DNA of 6,382 bases from Candidatus Heimdallarchaeota archaeon (GTDB lineage Archaea; Asgardarchaeota; Heimdallarchaeia; Heimdallarchaeales; Heimdallarchaeaceae), in NCBI GenBank assembly GCA_023135215.1, contig JAGLTP010000083.1, positions 1 through 6,382 of the forward strand. Direction: 5' to 3'. Under the pieces are notes generated by a model. That model searched no databases. It was not told where the DNA came from and saw nothing but the letters and a program-made list of their open reading frames with translations. This document shows, in pieces, positions 5,921 through 6,382 of this stretch (the first letter of the stretch is position 1; each line of letters begins with the position of its first letter). The position numbers and the translations under genes were made by a program.

Positions 5921-5947
5921 ATTTCTTTACTTTTCTTTTCTTAATTT
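5921..5947 (+). terminator. T-rich terminator after the regulator gene
   Basis: ATTTCTTTACTTTTCTTTTC followed by TTAATTT, about 30 nt after the stop codon. T runs interrupted by C and A, without a stem, are typical of archaeal intrinsic termination. This separates the regulator from the next gene, which has its own promoter. Confidence 0.5.
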
Positions 5948-5969
5948 GAAAATACAGGCAAATCTATCA

Positions 5970-5986
5970 GAAAATCTTATATATAC
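5970..5986 (+). promoter_or_regulatory. Archaeal BRE/TATA promoter of the HAAS-like gene
   Basis: GAAAAT followed by CTTATATATAC (5976-5986). Initiation about 25 nt downstream would be near 6006, giving a leader of roughly 24 nt before the ATG at 6030. The CAGAAAAT just upstream recalls the CAGAGAAA before the minus-strand gene's TATA box. Confidence 0.6.
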
Positions 5987-6029
5987 CTTTCACCAAAGAG
6001 TATTATTAGAGCATATTGTGTTGAGAAAG

Positions 6030-6382
6030 ATGAAACTCGGAAAGAAAGTAAAGAAAAAAACATCAAACACAAAAATAAAAGAAGTTTACTTGAAAAAATT
6101 ATCTCTTGAACTGGTAAAACGAGGGATATCTAATAAAGAGATTAAATCACTACTAAATGAGGTAGCATTAAGCTTAGATGAATTTATTTCAGAAACAAAA
6201 ACAAACAATATAGAGGAGTTAGAGGAGAATTTTGGTTCAGTGGAGCAATTTTGTGATAATAATATGTTACTGCATTCATCAGAAGGTGCTTTTGGCCAAT
6301 TGATGTATAGCATAATTATTATTGTGAGTTTACTAGTTGTACCATTTATAGGTTTTACTAGTTTCTTCTTATATCCATATAA
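6030..6382 (+). CDS. HAAS/DUF1700-like helical domain membrane protein, 3' partial
   Basis: The frame is open from the ATG at 6030 through the window end: 117 codons plus two bases, no stop. Residues 1-16 are strongly basic. Residues 18-78 form a helical domain like the HAAS/DUF1700 family: 'YLKKLSLELVKRGISNKEIKS', then 'LLNEVALSLDEFISE', then 'IEELEENFGSVEQFCD'. This is the usual order of a short helix, an acidic helix with a conserved E/H-x-x-E pattern, and a 'eel.e.lGs.e' turn. Residues 90-113 are a hydrophobic membrane helix ('MYSIIIIVSLLVVPFIGF'), probably the first of several. In bacteria such proteins are multi-pass membrane proteins of poorly known signalling function, often encoded beside a PadR-type regulator. 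Here a winged-helix gene precedes it, but with its own terminator and promoter between. In-frame GTG (6018) and TTG (6021) exist, but ATG is preferred. The gene extends beyond the window. Confidence 0.65.
   Translation, partial: MKLGKKVKKKTSNTKIKEVYLKKLSLELVKRGISNKEIKSLLNEVALSLDEFISETKTNNIEELEENFGSVEQFCDNNMLLHSSEGAFGQLMYSIIIIVSLLVVPFIGFTSFFLYPY

Noticed and set aside
6086..6313. Minus-strand frame of 75 codons
   Set aside because: It is antisense to the HAAS-like gene. The product is Ser/Asn-rich and looks like a shadow, and no promoter or ribosome site is seen.
1..6382. CRISPR array, tRNA/rRNA gene or insertion sequence
   Set aside because: No regularly spaced long repeats, no cloverleaf-like or conserved rRNA stretches, and no transposase-like product or terminal inverted repeats were seen on either strand.

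Overview
The window looks like AT-rich archaeal chromosome. The intergenic regions carry BRE/TATA-type promoters of the kind purine-rich + TTTATA. Shine-Dalgarno-like sites match the archaeal 16S tail (GAGGAGG, GTGATC, GGTGA). The surface proteins have a signal peptide and a C-terminal membrane anchor rather than a bacterial lipobox. An Asgard (Heimdallarchaeia-like) source is my best guess from the style of the proteins, but it is only a guess.

Positions 1-4468 hold a tight three-gene, plus-strand unit. It contains two tandem paralogous extracellular solute-binding proteins of the peptide/nickel (DppA/OppA, SBP family 5) type and a small secreted, membrane-anchored protein of unknown function. 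The first gene is cut by the window start and has lost most of its signal peptide. It overlaps the second by ATGA. The third starts about 10 nt after the second. No permease or ATPase gene is present, so any transporter partners lie outside the window or elsewhere.

The main discovery is that both binding proteins read as circular permutations of the family 5 fold. The segment that is normally C-terminal (start of the last lobe through to the end of the mature protein) comes first, right after the signal peptide. It is followed by the normal N-terminal two thirds, which end at the helix carrying the A-[AG]-G-Y signature, and then by a C-terminal transmembrane anchor. The second gene is complete, so the permuted order is not a window artefact.

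Positions 4469-4685 are a non-coding 3' region between convergent genes, with a 9-bp hairpin and T-rich tracts for both strands. A small minus-strand gene (4686-4961) is divergently arranged with a winged-helix regulator gene (5190-5888). The 228 bp between them hold two facing promoters that share an almost identical BRE/TATA block and three TCTCTGW copies spaced 21-22 bp apart, which may be an operator. After the regulator, a T-rich terminator and a new TATA box precede a 3'-truncated gene (6030 to the window end). Its product looks like a HAAS/DUF1700-type helical domain followed by a membrane helix. A DNA-binding regulator next to a HAAS-like membrane protein resembles the PadR-HAAS pairs known from bacteria.
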